A stretch of 64,000 nucleotides of DNA from Pinus tabuliformis. Its lineage: Eukaryota > Streptophyta > Pinopsida > Pinales > Pinaceae. How positions within the stretch are numbered: position 1 is the stretch's first letter; each line of letters begins with the position of its first letter. A program made the translations under genes and the position numbers. Shown piece after piece: positions 48,001-59,345 of the stretch. The stretch lies in the NCBI GenBank assembly GCA_031772625.1, contig CM062810.1, positions 452,476,014 through 452,540,013 on the forward strand, written 5' to 3'. The notes under the pieces were generated by a model that saw only the letters and a program-made list of their open reading frames with translations, had not been told where the DNA came from and made no database searches.

Positions 48001-49000
48001 AAGATGAGGACTATCCTTCCACATCAAATCAAACCAATGTTGAAGAAGAAGAAAACAATGAAGCATGAGAAGAGCAGATAATGGCAGAAGAAAACACTCC
48101 ATCCACATATGTTCAGAAAAATCATCCAAAGACTCAAATTTTGGGACAGAAAGAGGTAGGTGTGCAGACAAGAAGAACTATTACAGAAGCTTCAAGCTAT
48201 GTAGCACTGCTTTCTTCCATCAAATGAAAAAATGTACATGAAGCATGCAAAGACGATTGATGGGTTAAGGCCATGAATGAGGAGCTTGAATAAATTGAAA
48301 ATAATAATACTTAGGAATTAGTTCCTAGACCTCATGATAAGAATGTCATTGGAACCAAATGGATATTCAAAAACAAGCTGAATGGAAATGGAGAAGTTAT
48401 TAGAAACAAGGATAGACTTGTTTGTAAAGGGTATGCTCAACAAGAAGGTATAGAATTTTAAAAAACTTTTCCACCAGTTGCTAGACTTAAAGCCATAAGA
48501 ATGTTTATTGCTCTTTCCAACTTTTAGAAGTTCAAAGTAGATCAAATGGATGTGAAATATGCCTTTCTTAATGTGAAATTCATTCTTGGAAATGATCCAA
48601 AATGTGTATGCAGGCTTAGAAAGGCTCTCTATGGTCTAAAACAAGCTCCAAGGGCCTGGTATTACCGTCTTGACAAATACCTTCATCAACTATGTTTTTC
48701 AAAAGGATCAGCTAATAGAAATCTATTTATAAAAATTGACAATGATAAATTGCTAATACTTGTTGTGTATGTTGATGATATCATTTTTGGCAGCAACGAA
48801 GAAGCCATGAGTCAAAACTTTGCTTTGGTAATGAAAAAATAATTTTAAATGTCCCTACTTGGTGAGCTCAGATATTTTCTTGGTTTACATGTTCAACAAT
48901 ATAAAGATGGTATTTTTCTATGACAATACTTGGTGAGCTCACATATTTTCTTGGTTTACATGTTCAAAAATATAAAGATGGTATTTTTTTATGACAAACG
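48001..49000 (+). pseudogene. Reverse transcriptase of element G
   Basis: ELVPRPHDKNVIGTKWIFKN, RLVCKGYAQQEGIEF, MDVKYAFLN, CRLRKALYGLKQAPRAWYYR and the active-site box YVDDIIFGSN (YVDD at 48768-48779) are readable. About a dozen stops or shifts interrupt it, and a 71-base tandem duplication (48857-48998) follows the YVDD box. Confidence 0.88.
48857..48998. repeat. 71-bp tandem duplication in RT
   Basis: Copies at 48857-48927 and 48928-48998 both begin ACTTGGTGAGCTCA and encode YFLGLHVQ-like RT sequence. Since 71 is not a multiple of 3, it shifts the frame. The copies differ at few bases, so the duplication is recent relative to the insertion. Confidence 0.9.
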
Positions 49001-49785
49001 AAGTACCTCAGGTAGATCCTGAAGAAATATGGCATGGAAGATTCTAAAGCAGTATGTACCCCTATGGTAATAGGACAAAACCTCAGTGCAAATGATGAAT
49101 CAACAACAGTACATCAACCAACCTACAAATCCATGATTGGTAGTCTGCTCTATCTAATAGGTACCCGACCAGACTTCATGCATGTAGTAGGAATAGTTGG
49201 AAGATTCCAAGAAAATCCAAAGGAACCATACCTTCAAGCAGTCAAAAGGATTTTCAGATATCTTCAAGGAAAATAAAACTTTGGTTTATGGTATCCTAGG
49301 GATACAAATCTTACACCTCATGCATATACAGATGCAGATTTGGTAGGAAGCATGGATGACAAAAAAAGTACTAGTGGTGGTGCATTCTGGGTTCAAGATT
49401 AGTATCTTGGTTCAATAAGAAACAAAGTTTAATTGCATTATCTACAGTTGAAGTAGAATATGTGGCTGCTACATCTTGTTGCACAAAACTCCTTTGGATG
49501 ATGCAAACATTGCAAGACATTCAAATCACATGTACTCCAACCATCTCCATTTTATGTGATAATACAAGTGCAATCAGTATTCCAAAGAATCTAGTCATGC
49601 ATTCCAAGACCAAGCACATACCTGTCAAATAGCATTTTCTCTGTGAACAAGTGCTTGAACAAAAGGTCAAATTGGAGTATGTTCCCTCCAAAGAATAGGA
49701 TGTTAATATATTCACGAAACCTCTGCCCAAAGAGACATTTGAATATCTTAGACAGAAGCTCGGAGTAGTTGATGCTTCATCTTGA
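49001..49785 (+). pseudogene. RT connection and RNase H of element G
   Basis: TYKSMIGSLLYLIGTRPDFM, VGRFQENPKEPYLQAVKRIF, then RNase H: HAYTDADLVGSMDDKKSTSG and a degraded EAEYVAA region. The end corresponds to KHIPVK and VNIFTKPL motifs in shifted frames. Broken throughout. Confidence 0.85.
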
Positions 49786-50493
49786 TGCTAAAACCTATAT
49801 GGTTCAGAGAAAATTGCATGTACGTGTGTTTCATGAATCATATCCGCATACATATGCTGGTTGCTGTGGATACAACCGTGTATATGTTGGTTTGAAGATA
49901 AATAGTGGGCCAAACTTAGGATGAAAAGACACTGATATGGGGTTTGACAGAGACCATCTCACATAGGTTTAGGGGGAGCATATACTTCTAATAAAGCATT
50001 GTTGGCATTATCTTAGAAGATCTTGGTACATTTTCACATTTGTTTTGATTCAGGGGGAACAGGTGCAGAGGGAGATCAAGGATGTTGATGGTGATTGACA
50101 GATGTTGTTGATGATAGTTACTGATAACTATCTTGTTTTAGATATTATTTTTCTATGTCATGTATATCTTTTGTTATCAAGATCATGCAATGACCTATTT
50201 TGTTTCCCCACTTGGTTGGGTGGATGAGTCAATCTTGGTATATCCCCACTTGGTTGGGAGATGGATGTATGTATGAGTCTTTGTTGATAGGAAGGTCATC
50301 TATGATGTATAGAGTCATGTTCTTGTTGCAGAACATTTCTTTTCAAACCTTTCTTATATTCAGGGGGAGCATGAACAACACACTTTAGCATATCAGAGAA
50401 TTCAGCATGTACTGAGGGGGAGCATAGCCCTTTTCCCTTTATGGCTAAGGCGGAGAGTGACTTGGGGTTGCCATCAAGTCCAAATGGGGAGAT
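49786..50493 (+). other. 3' region of element G with several purine tracts
   Basis: No ORF, and no envelope-like gene. A purine motif of type (C)AGGGGGAGCA recurs at 49971-49980, 50051-50060, 50361-50370 and 50413-50424, before the final tract at 50482-50492 (AAATGGGGAGA) next to the LTR. Multiple polypurine tracts upstream of the 3' LTR are described for Sireviruses. Confidence 0.75.
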
Positions 50494-52038
50494 TGTTAGC
50501 ATTATGACATAGGTTTGGCACTATGACACGGGTATTGTCCTTGCTGGAAACTTACTCAGATGTTAGATCACAGATTCAGGCTCTCAAAATGAAGGAAAAA
50601 GAGGTATACACAGGTTTCCCTTGACCAAGACACGTATACACGCGTGTTCGCATACCAGAAGGCACGTATGCATATGCATGCACTTTCACACAAGGAAAAG
50701 CATGTACATGGTGGAAAACTTTGTTTTGGTCCATGGTATTTGGTTCCTGGTATTTTGACTCATGGTATTGATCCAAGCTATCTTGACCGAAGTATTGACC
50801 CCAGGTATTTGGTGCAAGGTATTGCTTCTAAGTGGTTTTGTACCATGGTATTAAGGCCTAAGACTATAAAGGGAGGGAAAGATCATTAGGTAAAGGCACT
50901 CAAGGATTGAATATCTAATAAAGAGCAAGATCTAGAATACTGGTGATTGGGTTATGGTACATAACTAGATCTGAACCAAGGAGGAACCTGAGTGTTTGAA
51001 GAAGGATAAATTCTATTTATGGGTCAAGATCTTAAGTCGTGGAGAGAACTATCTTTATGTGGTTTTTGATATTTTATATTTGGTGCATGTCTTGATATAT
51101 AAATCTGATGATCTAGGTATAAGTGATGTCTGAATAGTTGAAAAGGGTAAATCGTCTTTTACAGATATGCACCGAGGTTCAATATAGCAAAGGTGCATAT
51201 ACATGCTAGTTCGGCAATTCAAAACAACGTATACACAGTTTTACCTTCATATAACAGTGTATGCATGCACGTTCGACATATTGAAGTAGCGTACATCTCA
51301 TAAAATATGTTTTAGCTACTTCTATTCACTGTTGCAATGTTCTAGGTTTTGGATTGGGTTCTGGTTATTGTTACTATGTTCTGGTTACAACATTCAAAAA
51401 AGTGATTGTTTGATTCAGTTTTGGTTGGTGCAAAGGATATTGGTTGTGTAAATATATTTGATGTTTGATTGATGTGATTAACGGATCCAGTGTGAAAATT
51501 TATGAAACGTGGTCCCTGGAAGAAAAGAGAAGGTTGTAGCTTTCTGTAGGTCATCACCTACATACTACTACATCAGCTAGTACAAGAGATAAATGGGTTG
51601 TAGCTCGCTTCAAGGAGAGGCTGGAGAATGAGAGAAGGTTGTAACCTTCTACAAGTAGAAGCCTGCGTACTGGTATAAGACTGCACCAGTACAGAAATAT
51701 TGTGAAAAGAAGTTTCTTATTAAAAGAAGATAGAGACGAATTGCAGTAGTTGGTTTTCACCCACATTGGGTTTCCACCTTATATCTTTTGTTCTTGTGTG
51801 TGATTGTATACTATGTTTCTTGTACCTGTTACTGCTTATATGGTTCTAATACATAGATTAAAGATCAACTGAATAAATTATAAGTTTCCAAGGTATACGC
51901 TAGTTTCTATAAACATAGTTGCGTATATATTCAAGTTGCATTAACAGAAGTAGTGTGTATAAATATGTTCATGTAAATGAAATATTATTAAATTGTTAAC
52001 GTTGATTCACCCACCCCCCATCAATATTATTTCCAACA
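50494..52038 (+). repeat. 3' LTR of element G
   Basis: It starts TGTTAGCATTATGACA, ends ATTATTTCCAACA, and is collinear with 43328-44875. F LTR sequence resumes after it. Confidence 0.92.
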
Positions 52039-53342
52039 CTTTTTAAAAAAGATTTCGTTTTCCAATTGAAATGAATTGGAAGGCATGGGCAACCTAGTCG
52101 TTTGGCCTTCCTGTGAAGAAATCTCGAAAATAGCCACATAACAGAATACACAGGAAAACCGACGAAAAAAACATCATGGAGAATTTTTCCAAATTTCAAA
52201 TTATATTCGATCGTGTTTATAATCTTATCATGTCCTCACATATCGCAGTATCGCAATCGCATTCCGTAACACTGGATAACCCAATACACAAAAATACAAA
52301 GAAATATATTGAAAAACATATTAACTCAGATCTCAAAGAACAACAAACTCACCACTATAATGTCGTCGGGTATGCCCATCGAAATCACATGTCGGATAGA
52401 CCCCGCTGCTTTGTATTGTGGCATCCCAATTCACCCATCACTGATCGTCGATCAACATTATCAGCGCATCGCACGTTAGCACTATCACATATCAGCGAGT
52501 CACATGGTCATGAGTCTTGGTCCTTCAACCTTCACGATTAGCAATCGCCAATTCAATCATAATCGTTGATCCCTTTTATTCATCCAATGGCTACAATGGA
52601 AGTGCTCATCATAAGACTTTAAGCTATGGGTCCTGATTCTTCTCCCTTGGTTCATTCTGATACGATCTTGGCAACTAATATGGACTGTTGATCTATCTTT
52701 TAATCTGATGGTTCACATTGAACCCGAAACGTCAAACAGTCCACTCAATCTCCACAGTTGATCCTGCGATCTCCAATCCAACAGTTGACAACATTTTCGG
52801 ATGGCCTACCTGTGTGGAGATCACCCGCCCAAAAAAGTGGTTTCTTCTCTCCTACTACGTGCAATGTGTTGGCCAATGTATGGAATCAGGTTCAACCCTT
52901 CCAATACCCTTTATCACCTGGAGCTTGCCCGAAATACTATTTACCGCCTTCCTCCCAGAATGCAAAAGGTTTGAGCTTGATTTCTATAAATTCTTTGGAT
53001 CCGCTTGGCCGCTACTGCCCACGTGCTTTATCCAAATTTCAATGTAAAATGTGCTTTATAAGGGTTTACCGGTTAACAAATGTTTTTAGCGCATAAGGCT
53101 AATATTAACCCTTAGGCCAAATTTAATAAGAAATGCCTCCTTTTCTAGGGACATTGGGAAAATCTTCTTTTTACAATAATGCCTTCACCCGGAGTCTGTT
53201 TTGGCCCGTTCAAATTGCGTGAGATTTAGAATGTAACAATATACGAAATGAGAATATTTTCAAAATCTTCCAATGACTTTCATTTTTCTCTGTGAGGAAA
53301 ATTTTTATACTTAGAAGTTTATTCTAGATCCATTTTGGATCA
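52039..53342 (-). repeat. 5' LTR of element F, outer part
   Basis: It matches about 38600-39840 of the sister LTR, with a ~30-base extra segment near 53130. It ends at TGATCCAAAATGG on the minus strand. Confidence 0.8.
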
Positions 53343-56004
53343 CTTATTTGAAGCATCCATTTTTCTTAGTTCAAGAAAGGAACCATAGAAATTTAAATAT
53401 TTGAAACAATAGGCTAGTGCGAGAAATCATTTACTAGGGTTTCTCAAAGGAGCCTTCTATTGACTAGAAGTCTGATTACCAACTTGGATGAGGGAAATTT
53501 ACCCTAATTCAAAGAAAATAAATATTGTCCATTGCATGAAGGAAAGACTCAAAGAAATGCTTGAAAAATAATATGAAATCCTCTATCTACTTACTAACAT
53601 ACTTTTTTTGCAAAAGAACCTTACTTTAACACATGTGACGTTTAAACTAATCTAATCATGAAATTTGATCTAGGGAGTAGTAACTCGTGAGTGCAAGAAT
53701 AAATATAAAAGAAAATTTTTATTTTTATCTTTTTTATTGGAAAACATAGATGCTAATCTTGTTTGGTTCTTTGGCAAGGGAGACAGGTGTGGAGGAAACA
53801 TTGTACAATAGTTTAGTTGGCTTAGAGGGTAAGTGGGGGCCTAGTCCTTGCTTTTAGGGATGATTTTTCTCATTTTAGGCTGAAAACATGTTACTACATG
53901 TTTTCCTACAAGATGTCTACACGAAGTACTAGTTCACCTACATGATCCCCTGTTCTACTACATGAACAAACCTAAAGATTAGGGAATGGTCTAGAAGTTT
54001 TGATGGAGCTTGGAAAAGGTGAATACAAAGGGAATAAGGCATGGGAGTGGTAGGCACTTACTTAGAACTCAAGCCAAAGTTTTGAGATGGTTGGATTTTC
54101 TCAATGGATATTGCAAGCTTTCCTGATAAGGAAAGAATTCAAATTGAGACCTTATAGACTTTTGGCAATCACGGGTGGATATGCTTGGATGAGGTTAATG
54201 AGTTGAGGTCTCTCTACGATTTAGAAACTTGTGAAACAACACACATCCTTCTTGGTGTTTATACGTAAATTCATGAAAAACAAGAAAGGTTTATTCAAAT
54301 AGCAGAAAACAAAGTTGTTGCCATTTAATTGCTAAGTTCATGCATGGAAGTTCTTGAAACCTATATGAAAGTGAGATGAAATTATTGCAAATCCTAAGAT
54401 ATTAGAAAATACCAATTGAAACTTACACTATGAAACTAAAAGGTAATAAACTAATTAGCAAGAAATCTCTGGATTATACAAAAACCAAGAATTCTGTCTT
54501 TTTGGGTTGGATGAGAAGTGTTCCTAAAACTATGATCCCCAAAAGTGAGAAATGAGGTGAAACACTTGTTGTAAGCCTTTTTGGAATATCTTCTTATAAC
54601 TACAATGCTATTGTTGGAACTATCCACAAATGGCAGGAAACTAATTAAATCTACCAATACGTGCATATTAACAACATCAAAATTAGTTTAACAAGTAACT
54701 ATGAGTATAACCTAACCATACATATACAACAAGAGGAAAGTATGTTGCTAGGGTTGGGCCCTAACACAAGAGATTAAACCCTCTCAGTAAACATAGTGCT
54801 GGATCAAGGGAATGCTTCTCATTTTCATCAAAGAAATAAAAAATACATAAGAGTGCTTCGTTATAATGCTTCAACTCGAAAGCTATTGAGCTATATTGAA
54901 CAAAAAAAAAAGAATCCTAATGAGGCTCTAGGTCTCTTGATTTATACAACTCAACTTACCAACAACTTCCATAAATTTATGGAGTCTTCCCTCCAATCTT
55001 GAGATCAACTGGTCTTCAACTATCAGTAGCTTGGCTACCAATGAACTTCATGATTCAACTGCTTGCAACTCAGATTTGATGAAATTTGATTGAGGAATCT
55101 TCGAGTGAGTGAGGAGTTAGGGAGGGAGATGTTATCTCCTAGAATCCCTCCTGCTTGTCTCCATTCGAGTTCTTGCACTTTAATTAGCCAAAATTTTCTC
55201 GAAAACCTGCAATCAATGCACATTAGATCACTAGGCATGAAATCTCATCTTTACTCTCCGCATTAAGAAAAAATAATTAAAACATGTAAAGAATGATGAG
55301 GAAAGTTGTTTTTAGTAAGCTGGAGGTGCACTAAGGTCCATATAATTTACCCATTAATGAGCCTCATCAGCTACTCCTCCCTATTATTATTTTTCTATGG
55401 AAATGTGGGGTATTCTAGATGTGTGTAATAAATTGAGATTTTTTTCTTGAAATCCCAACCAAACATAGTGATTCTACTAAAAGAATGCTAATATTTCTTT
55501 TTATTGCAATTGATGAGAAAAACAGTCTTCAGTTTAACTAGCACTACCTGAAGCTAGGTTGGAAATTCATTAACTTTGTTTTTGTTAGTGTAGTGTAAGT
55601 GCTTTGCATATGCACTAGCATAGACATTTCCATACCTGAAAGTGACATAAACCCTGGAGGTTGCATATTTCAAGCTTAGACACATGATCGACATATAAAA
55701 TATTTGGAACTCGAGATATGGGACCTTGATCTTTATAATCTGAAGGGGCATACCAATGGCGTACACAATTTTTTTACTCTTTTTAAGTTTGGGCACATGT
55801 GCATATCCCCGATAGTTCTCACGTGTTTATTCTTCTCACTGTAGTTATCTGCAATGTTATGTCATAACTGCTTATCTTAATACGGATCCAAGTTATGAGT
55901 AGTTGTGGCCTTTATTATCTTTTTATTCATAACATATCATATGTCATGTGGAAGTGAGTTATATGTAAGTGTTTACAAATAATTCCATCCTCCTTTCTTA
56001 TTAA
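53343..56004. other. No gene recognised
   Basis: Both strands were read. ORFs of up to 80 codons have no visible domain, and their base composition is like the surroundings. No LTR ends, tRNA or repeat structure was found. Element D sequence does not resume here. Confidence 0.4.
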
Positions 56005-56090
56005 TTCATTAAAACCCTATAGTTAAGTGTGATTGGGGACCTAGGCTACAACAATACTTGGATGGGTGATCTTCGGGGATATAGTGTATC
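56005..56090 (+). repeat. 5S-rRNA-like segment 1
   Basis: AGTTAAGTGTGATTGGGGAC and, after a short spacer, AATACTTGGATGGGTGATCT match the middle of plant 5S rRNA (GAAGTTAAGCGTGCTTGGGC ... AGTACTAGGATGGGTGACCT) in order and spacing. The 5' third of 5S is not recognisable. It is a pseudogene or the head of a 5S-derived SINE. Confidence 0.6.
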
Positions 56091-56128
56091 TAATATTTGA
56101 AATGTGATTTCATCCTCCCTCCCTTGTT

Positions 56129-56172
56129 TATCCCATCAGATCTGTGTAGTTAAGTTTAATTGGCTAGATGTA
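56129..56172 (+). repeat. 5S-rRNA-like segment 2
   Basis: TCCCATCAGATCTGTGTAGT followed by TAAGTTTAATTGG matches 5S TCCCATCAGAACTCCGAAGT, TAAGCGTGCTTGG. It lies ~130 bases after the equivalent point of segment 1; both are preceded by a CATCCTCC phrase, as in a decayed tandem pair. Confidence 0.55.
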
Positions 56173-57634
56173 TACTTTTAAGGGTATCTGCCCAAGAAAT
56201 ACGGAGAACACATAAATATATGTTTAATATCTTAGCTTTGGCAGCTGGAGATGCATTTATGTTGGCGCTTCTTGTTTAGTGGGGTTATCTACACATATTT
56301 TGACTCGTCTAAGCCATGATGAGAACTAGTCAGCTATAGCTCACAATATAATGATTTCATAGGTGCATGAGCATCAACTTGTCCCTACAAAGGATTTCTT
56401 CCAATTTATGTAACCAATAAAATGGTGGATTAAGGAGAAACCCATACCAAGAAAACATCCAAAGAAACATTTCCCCTCCATTACCATATTACAATTTTGA
56501 GTCTTTTTTCTATCCTATGTGTGAAATTTGAAGTTCCATTACACCTTTTGTCCTTGTATTTGCACTCAACCAAAATCAATTGCCTCTCCATGATAGGAAT
56601 TGGTGCCTTGATTCCTACAAGCTAGTGAGAGAATACATCATACATTGTAGCCCATTCTTCTACATACTTACAAAAAACTCTTAACATGAAGGAAATGAAA
56701 CACAAGAAATTGAACAAGTTTTGCTTCATAAGGTAACATCACAACAACACCCATGTTTTTCAACCTTGAATCATGTACATCTTATTGTCACAATGAAAGC
56801 TATGATGTGGATGTCATGGTGGATGTAAGGGATGAAGATGGTCGGTGAAAATTTTGCCTCTTAATCTTCTATTCTTTTCAACAAGTATGTGCAATTTCTC
56901 CATCCACATTTGTTCACATTTCCCTTTTCCATTTTTAGTGGGGTTCTTTTCCTCCTCTTTTTTAATTTACAAATTTATTGAAGTAGATACTCTAATGAGA
57001 TTGCCTAAAATTAGTCTCTCCCATGATCCCAACATTTCAACTCCTTTGCATCAAGTACAAGTTCTTTATTGGTAAGTCCTTGGGGTTGGCATTTCAAAAC
57101 CAACTTTGTTGAGTCCACTTTTGGTAATTTCTCTTTACTTAGGGACTAGTTATATGTGGAACTTATAATGTTGCGATCATTAAAGTATGAATTGGTATTT
57201 TTTAAGTTAAACATACTATATAAAAATCCAAACTTTTGCACATTTTAGGTGTCATGGACAAAATTTATTTCCTTTAAAGTGATGGACACTGACTATAAGT
57301 GGCTTCTTAATTAGGAACTTTCAATCATATTGCTGTCTTACCACATCTCGCTTCCACCATGTTTCTTGTACTTTTCCTATTTGGCATTTGTGACCTTTCT
57401 TTCATGGCAAGTTGTTTTGAAAACTCATGCTTCAACTTGGAAATTGTTCCAAGTAATTTTTTGTTATAGAGAGTTAAACCTATGCTTTTTTTCGTGAGTT
57501 CACAATATTTAACACTACAATAGTCAAAAAGTTTAATAAGTCAACATTGTGGAAAATGTGGGCATGATAGTTAAATAAAATATATCTATTGTTGTGTGCC
57601 TATATATCAGATGGAAGTTTGAGAAGCGTACAAA
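56173..57634. other. No gene recognised
   Basis: AT-rich sequence. The only plus ORF above 70 codons (56845-57075) has no recognisable domain. Confidence 0.4.
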
Positions 57635-57680
57635 TGTGCAAGGGGGATTGAACTAAATGTGCAAGGGGGATTGAACTAAA
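57635..57680. repeat. 23-bp tandem duplication
   Basis: TGTGCAAGGGGGATTGAACT occurs twice, starting at 57635 and 57658. Confidence 0.85.
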
Positions 57681-58218
57681 CATTAATCTTTAGGAGATAT
57701 AATCAAACACCGTTGAATTGAATGGATAGGCATAGTGTTGAAATTGTAAAACATGGAATGAAGGGCATAGAATTATATGAAAGGCACCCTTATTTTGAAT
57801 GTAAATTTATATATTATTTTGTCCGAACAATAAAATTATTCAATTTTTACTGTGTATATGCCAATATATCTATTTTTTAATTTATAACTTATTTCTCCAT
57901 GCATGGGATCACTAACGAGTATTCCTTGTATTCCATGTGGATTCACACATGGCACATAATTGGATTAAGACATCGAAAGCATAAAATTTTGGCTGATGTG
58001 TTATAAATTGTGTGAGTGGGATAATACTCCATTTCCATACGGACACGAAGCCAAATTTCACTCATAGATTTGCAAAGAAGTGGGTTAAAGAAATGTTGAA
58101 TACCGAAATTTTCCTATGAATTATAGTTCATCCCATCAACTTGCTTGTTTAAGAAGTTGAAATGGCCTTTGAACCAAGGTGGGCATATGTAATACCCCTA
58201 CCATACTGTTGAACCAAG

Positions 58219-58320
58219 ACCCACTTAGGTTTTCATTTGTTTTTGACATATCTAGAAAGTTATTTTTCAACCCACTTAGGTTTTCATTTGTTTTTGACAT
58301 ATCTAGAAAGTTATTTTTCA
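58219..58320. repeat. Exact 51-bp tandem duplication
   Basis: Copies at 58219-58269 and 58270-58320 begin ACCCACTTAGGTTTTC and look identical. The 17-residue repeat in the overlapping minus ORF is a by-product; I do not call that ORF a gene. Confidence 0.92.
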
Positions 58321-58774
58321 AGTTTACATTGATTTTTATTATGATAAAATGGTAAACTACTTTTGTGGAAAACCATATAGTCTTGAATTCCCTACTTGTA
58401 ACCTACAAGGTTTTCACTTTTACCAAATGAGTATGGCCAATGCACTCTGATTTATCATTTTTATGGAAGAGAAACGGCACCAACTGTAATTACTTATTAA
58501 TGACTCCCAACAAGGAAAACTTTAAACTTTCACTTCTACCAAATATATTTTATATTAGATTGTTAACATATTTTTTTATATCTCACTAATAAAAACTATT
58601 AAACTTACGTATATTTTTAAAATATACTCTAGGCCCAATATATTGTACATATTGCAGTACTGTCGATAAACATTTTTTTCCCTAATTTAAAAAAAAATGG
58701 TATGTGAACCTTGTAATTTTTAGAAGCGAAAATGGCGGTGGGTATGTAGTGTGAGTGAGACAACTTCGTCCTAT

Positions 58775-59272
58775 CTAGCTATGGGCCAACGTTGGAGCTA
58801 TGTTGTTCAGATTCTGCTGTTGGTCACAATTCACTGTGATGATTATTTGCACGCTCTCGTGAGAGACAAGCGGAATAGCAGCGATCCCATTAGATATATC
58901 GTTTTCGTTTCTATTGTCATGGTCGCCCAACCTATTTTCTACATGTACTGGCTTAATACAGACAGGACATGTCCTCTTTAATTTCAACCACCGATCGATG
59001 CAGACCTTGTGAAAGCAGTGGGGGCACTGCGGAAGCAATCTCACTTCTTCGTTTTCTTCAAAGTTGCACAAACAGATAATACACAGCTCCTCCTCGCCTT
59101 TTTCTTCATGTGCCCTTCTGTACCTGAAATATCTCAATCTCCCAATTTCTGCCGAAGAAAGACCGGGTGATCTCCACAATGCGACGCAGCATCTGAAAAG
59201 GGAGATAATTGCAAGTACCGTTAATGCTCCATATGCAAATACAACCATTCCAGAAATCAGCGGCGGGTCCAT
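58775..59272 (-). CDS. Membrane-anchored RING-H2 E3 ubiquitin ligase, ATL type
   Basis: An intact, intronless 165-codon gene. Residues ~8-30 form one hydrophobic membrane segment (MVVFAYGALTVLAIISLF), followed by a basic linker (RYFRYRRA) and a RING-H2 finger with all eight zinc ligands: C64, C67, C83, H85, H88, C91, C102, C105. W95 sits at the usual E2-contact position and CPVC closes the finger. The C-terminal 60 residues are polar and of unknown role. ATL proteins are plant E3 ligases, many intronless and of similar size, and pass ubiquitin from an E2 to targets at membranes. The start is chosen at the ATG in CACAATGGAC (A at -3, G at +4). The GLD motif common upstream of ATL RINGs is not evident. 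Expression and target cannot be inferred. Confidence 0.88.
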   Translation of the reverse strand: MDPPLISGMVVFAYGALTVLAIISLFRCCVALWRSPGLSSAEIGRLRYFRYRRAHEEKGEEELCIICLCNFEENEEVRLLPQCPHCFHKVCIDRWLKLKRTCPVCIKPVHVENRLGDHDNRNENDISNGIAAIPLVSHESVQIIITVNCDQQQNLNNIAPTLAHS

Positions 59273-59335
59273 TGTGATTAAAATTTATGAGCGTGATTTC
59301 ACTCTGATTTGTTTTCCTTTCCCCAAAGTTTCAAT

Positions 59336-59345
59336 AAATATATTT
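59336..59345 (-). promoter_or_regulatory. Possible TATA box of the RING-H2 gene
   Basis: On the minus strand AATATATTTATTG lies about 65-75 bases upstream of the ATG. That is a plausible TATA position for a short leader, but in AT-rich DNA the motif is weak evidence. Confidence 0.3.

Larger units (their letters stand above)
43328..52038 (+). mobile_element. Element G: Sirevirus-like Copia element, complete but decayed
   Basis: A plus-strand Copia element of 8711 bases with ~1.55 kb LTRs, Met primer site, large two-knuckle gag, protease, integrase, RT and RNase H. It splits the 5' LTR of F; flanks CATTT (43323-43327) and CTTTT (52039-52043) are a 5-base target duplication with one change, and the intact sister LTR has CATTT at 38595-38599. 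The long LTRs, large gag and several purine-tract copies before the 3' LTR are Sirevirus traits. Confidence 0.9.
37782..53342 (-). mobile_element. Element F: LTR element with G-patch Gag-like ORF
   Basis: Two LTR copies of ~2.1-2.2 kb (37782-39840 and 42407-53342, the latter split by element G) flank a 2.57 kb interior. LTR ends on the minus strand are TGATC/GATCA; a perfect Met-type primer site lies 2 bases from the 5' LTR and a purine tract abuts the 3' LTR. The only coding sequence is a Gag-like ORF with coiled coil, G-patch and zinc knuckles. No protease, RT or integrase is visible, so it must have relied on another element. The 3' LTR lacks its last ~103 bases and no target duplication is found. 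Confidence 0.78.

Noticed and set aside
49786..50493. Possible envelope-like gene of the Sirevirus-like element
   Set aside because: No ORF or membrane-protein signal in any frame; the region holds only repeated purine tracts.
52718..53096. Two overlapping ~110-codon plus ORFs
   Set aside because: They lie in the F LTR, overlap each other in different frames, and are absent in the sister LTR.
53343..53700. Continuation of element D after element F
   Set aside because: Compared with 26373 onward of the other D LTR; no convincing match by eye.
58136..58321. 61-codon minus ORF with a 17-residue perfect repeat
   Set aside because: The repeat is simply the 51-bp DNA duplication read in frame; no other coding evidence.
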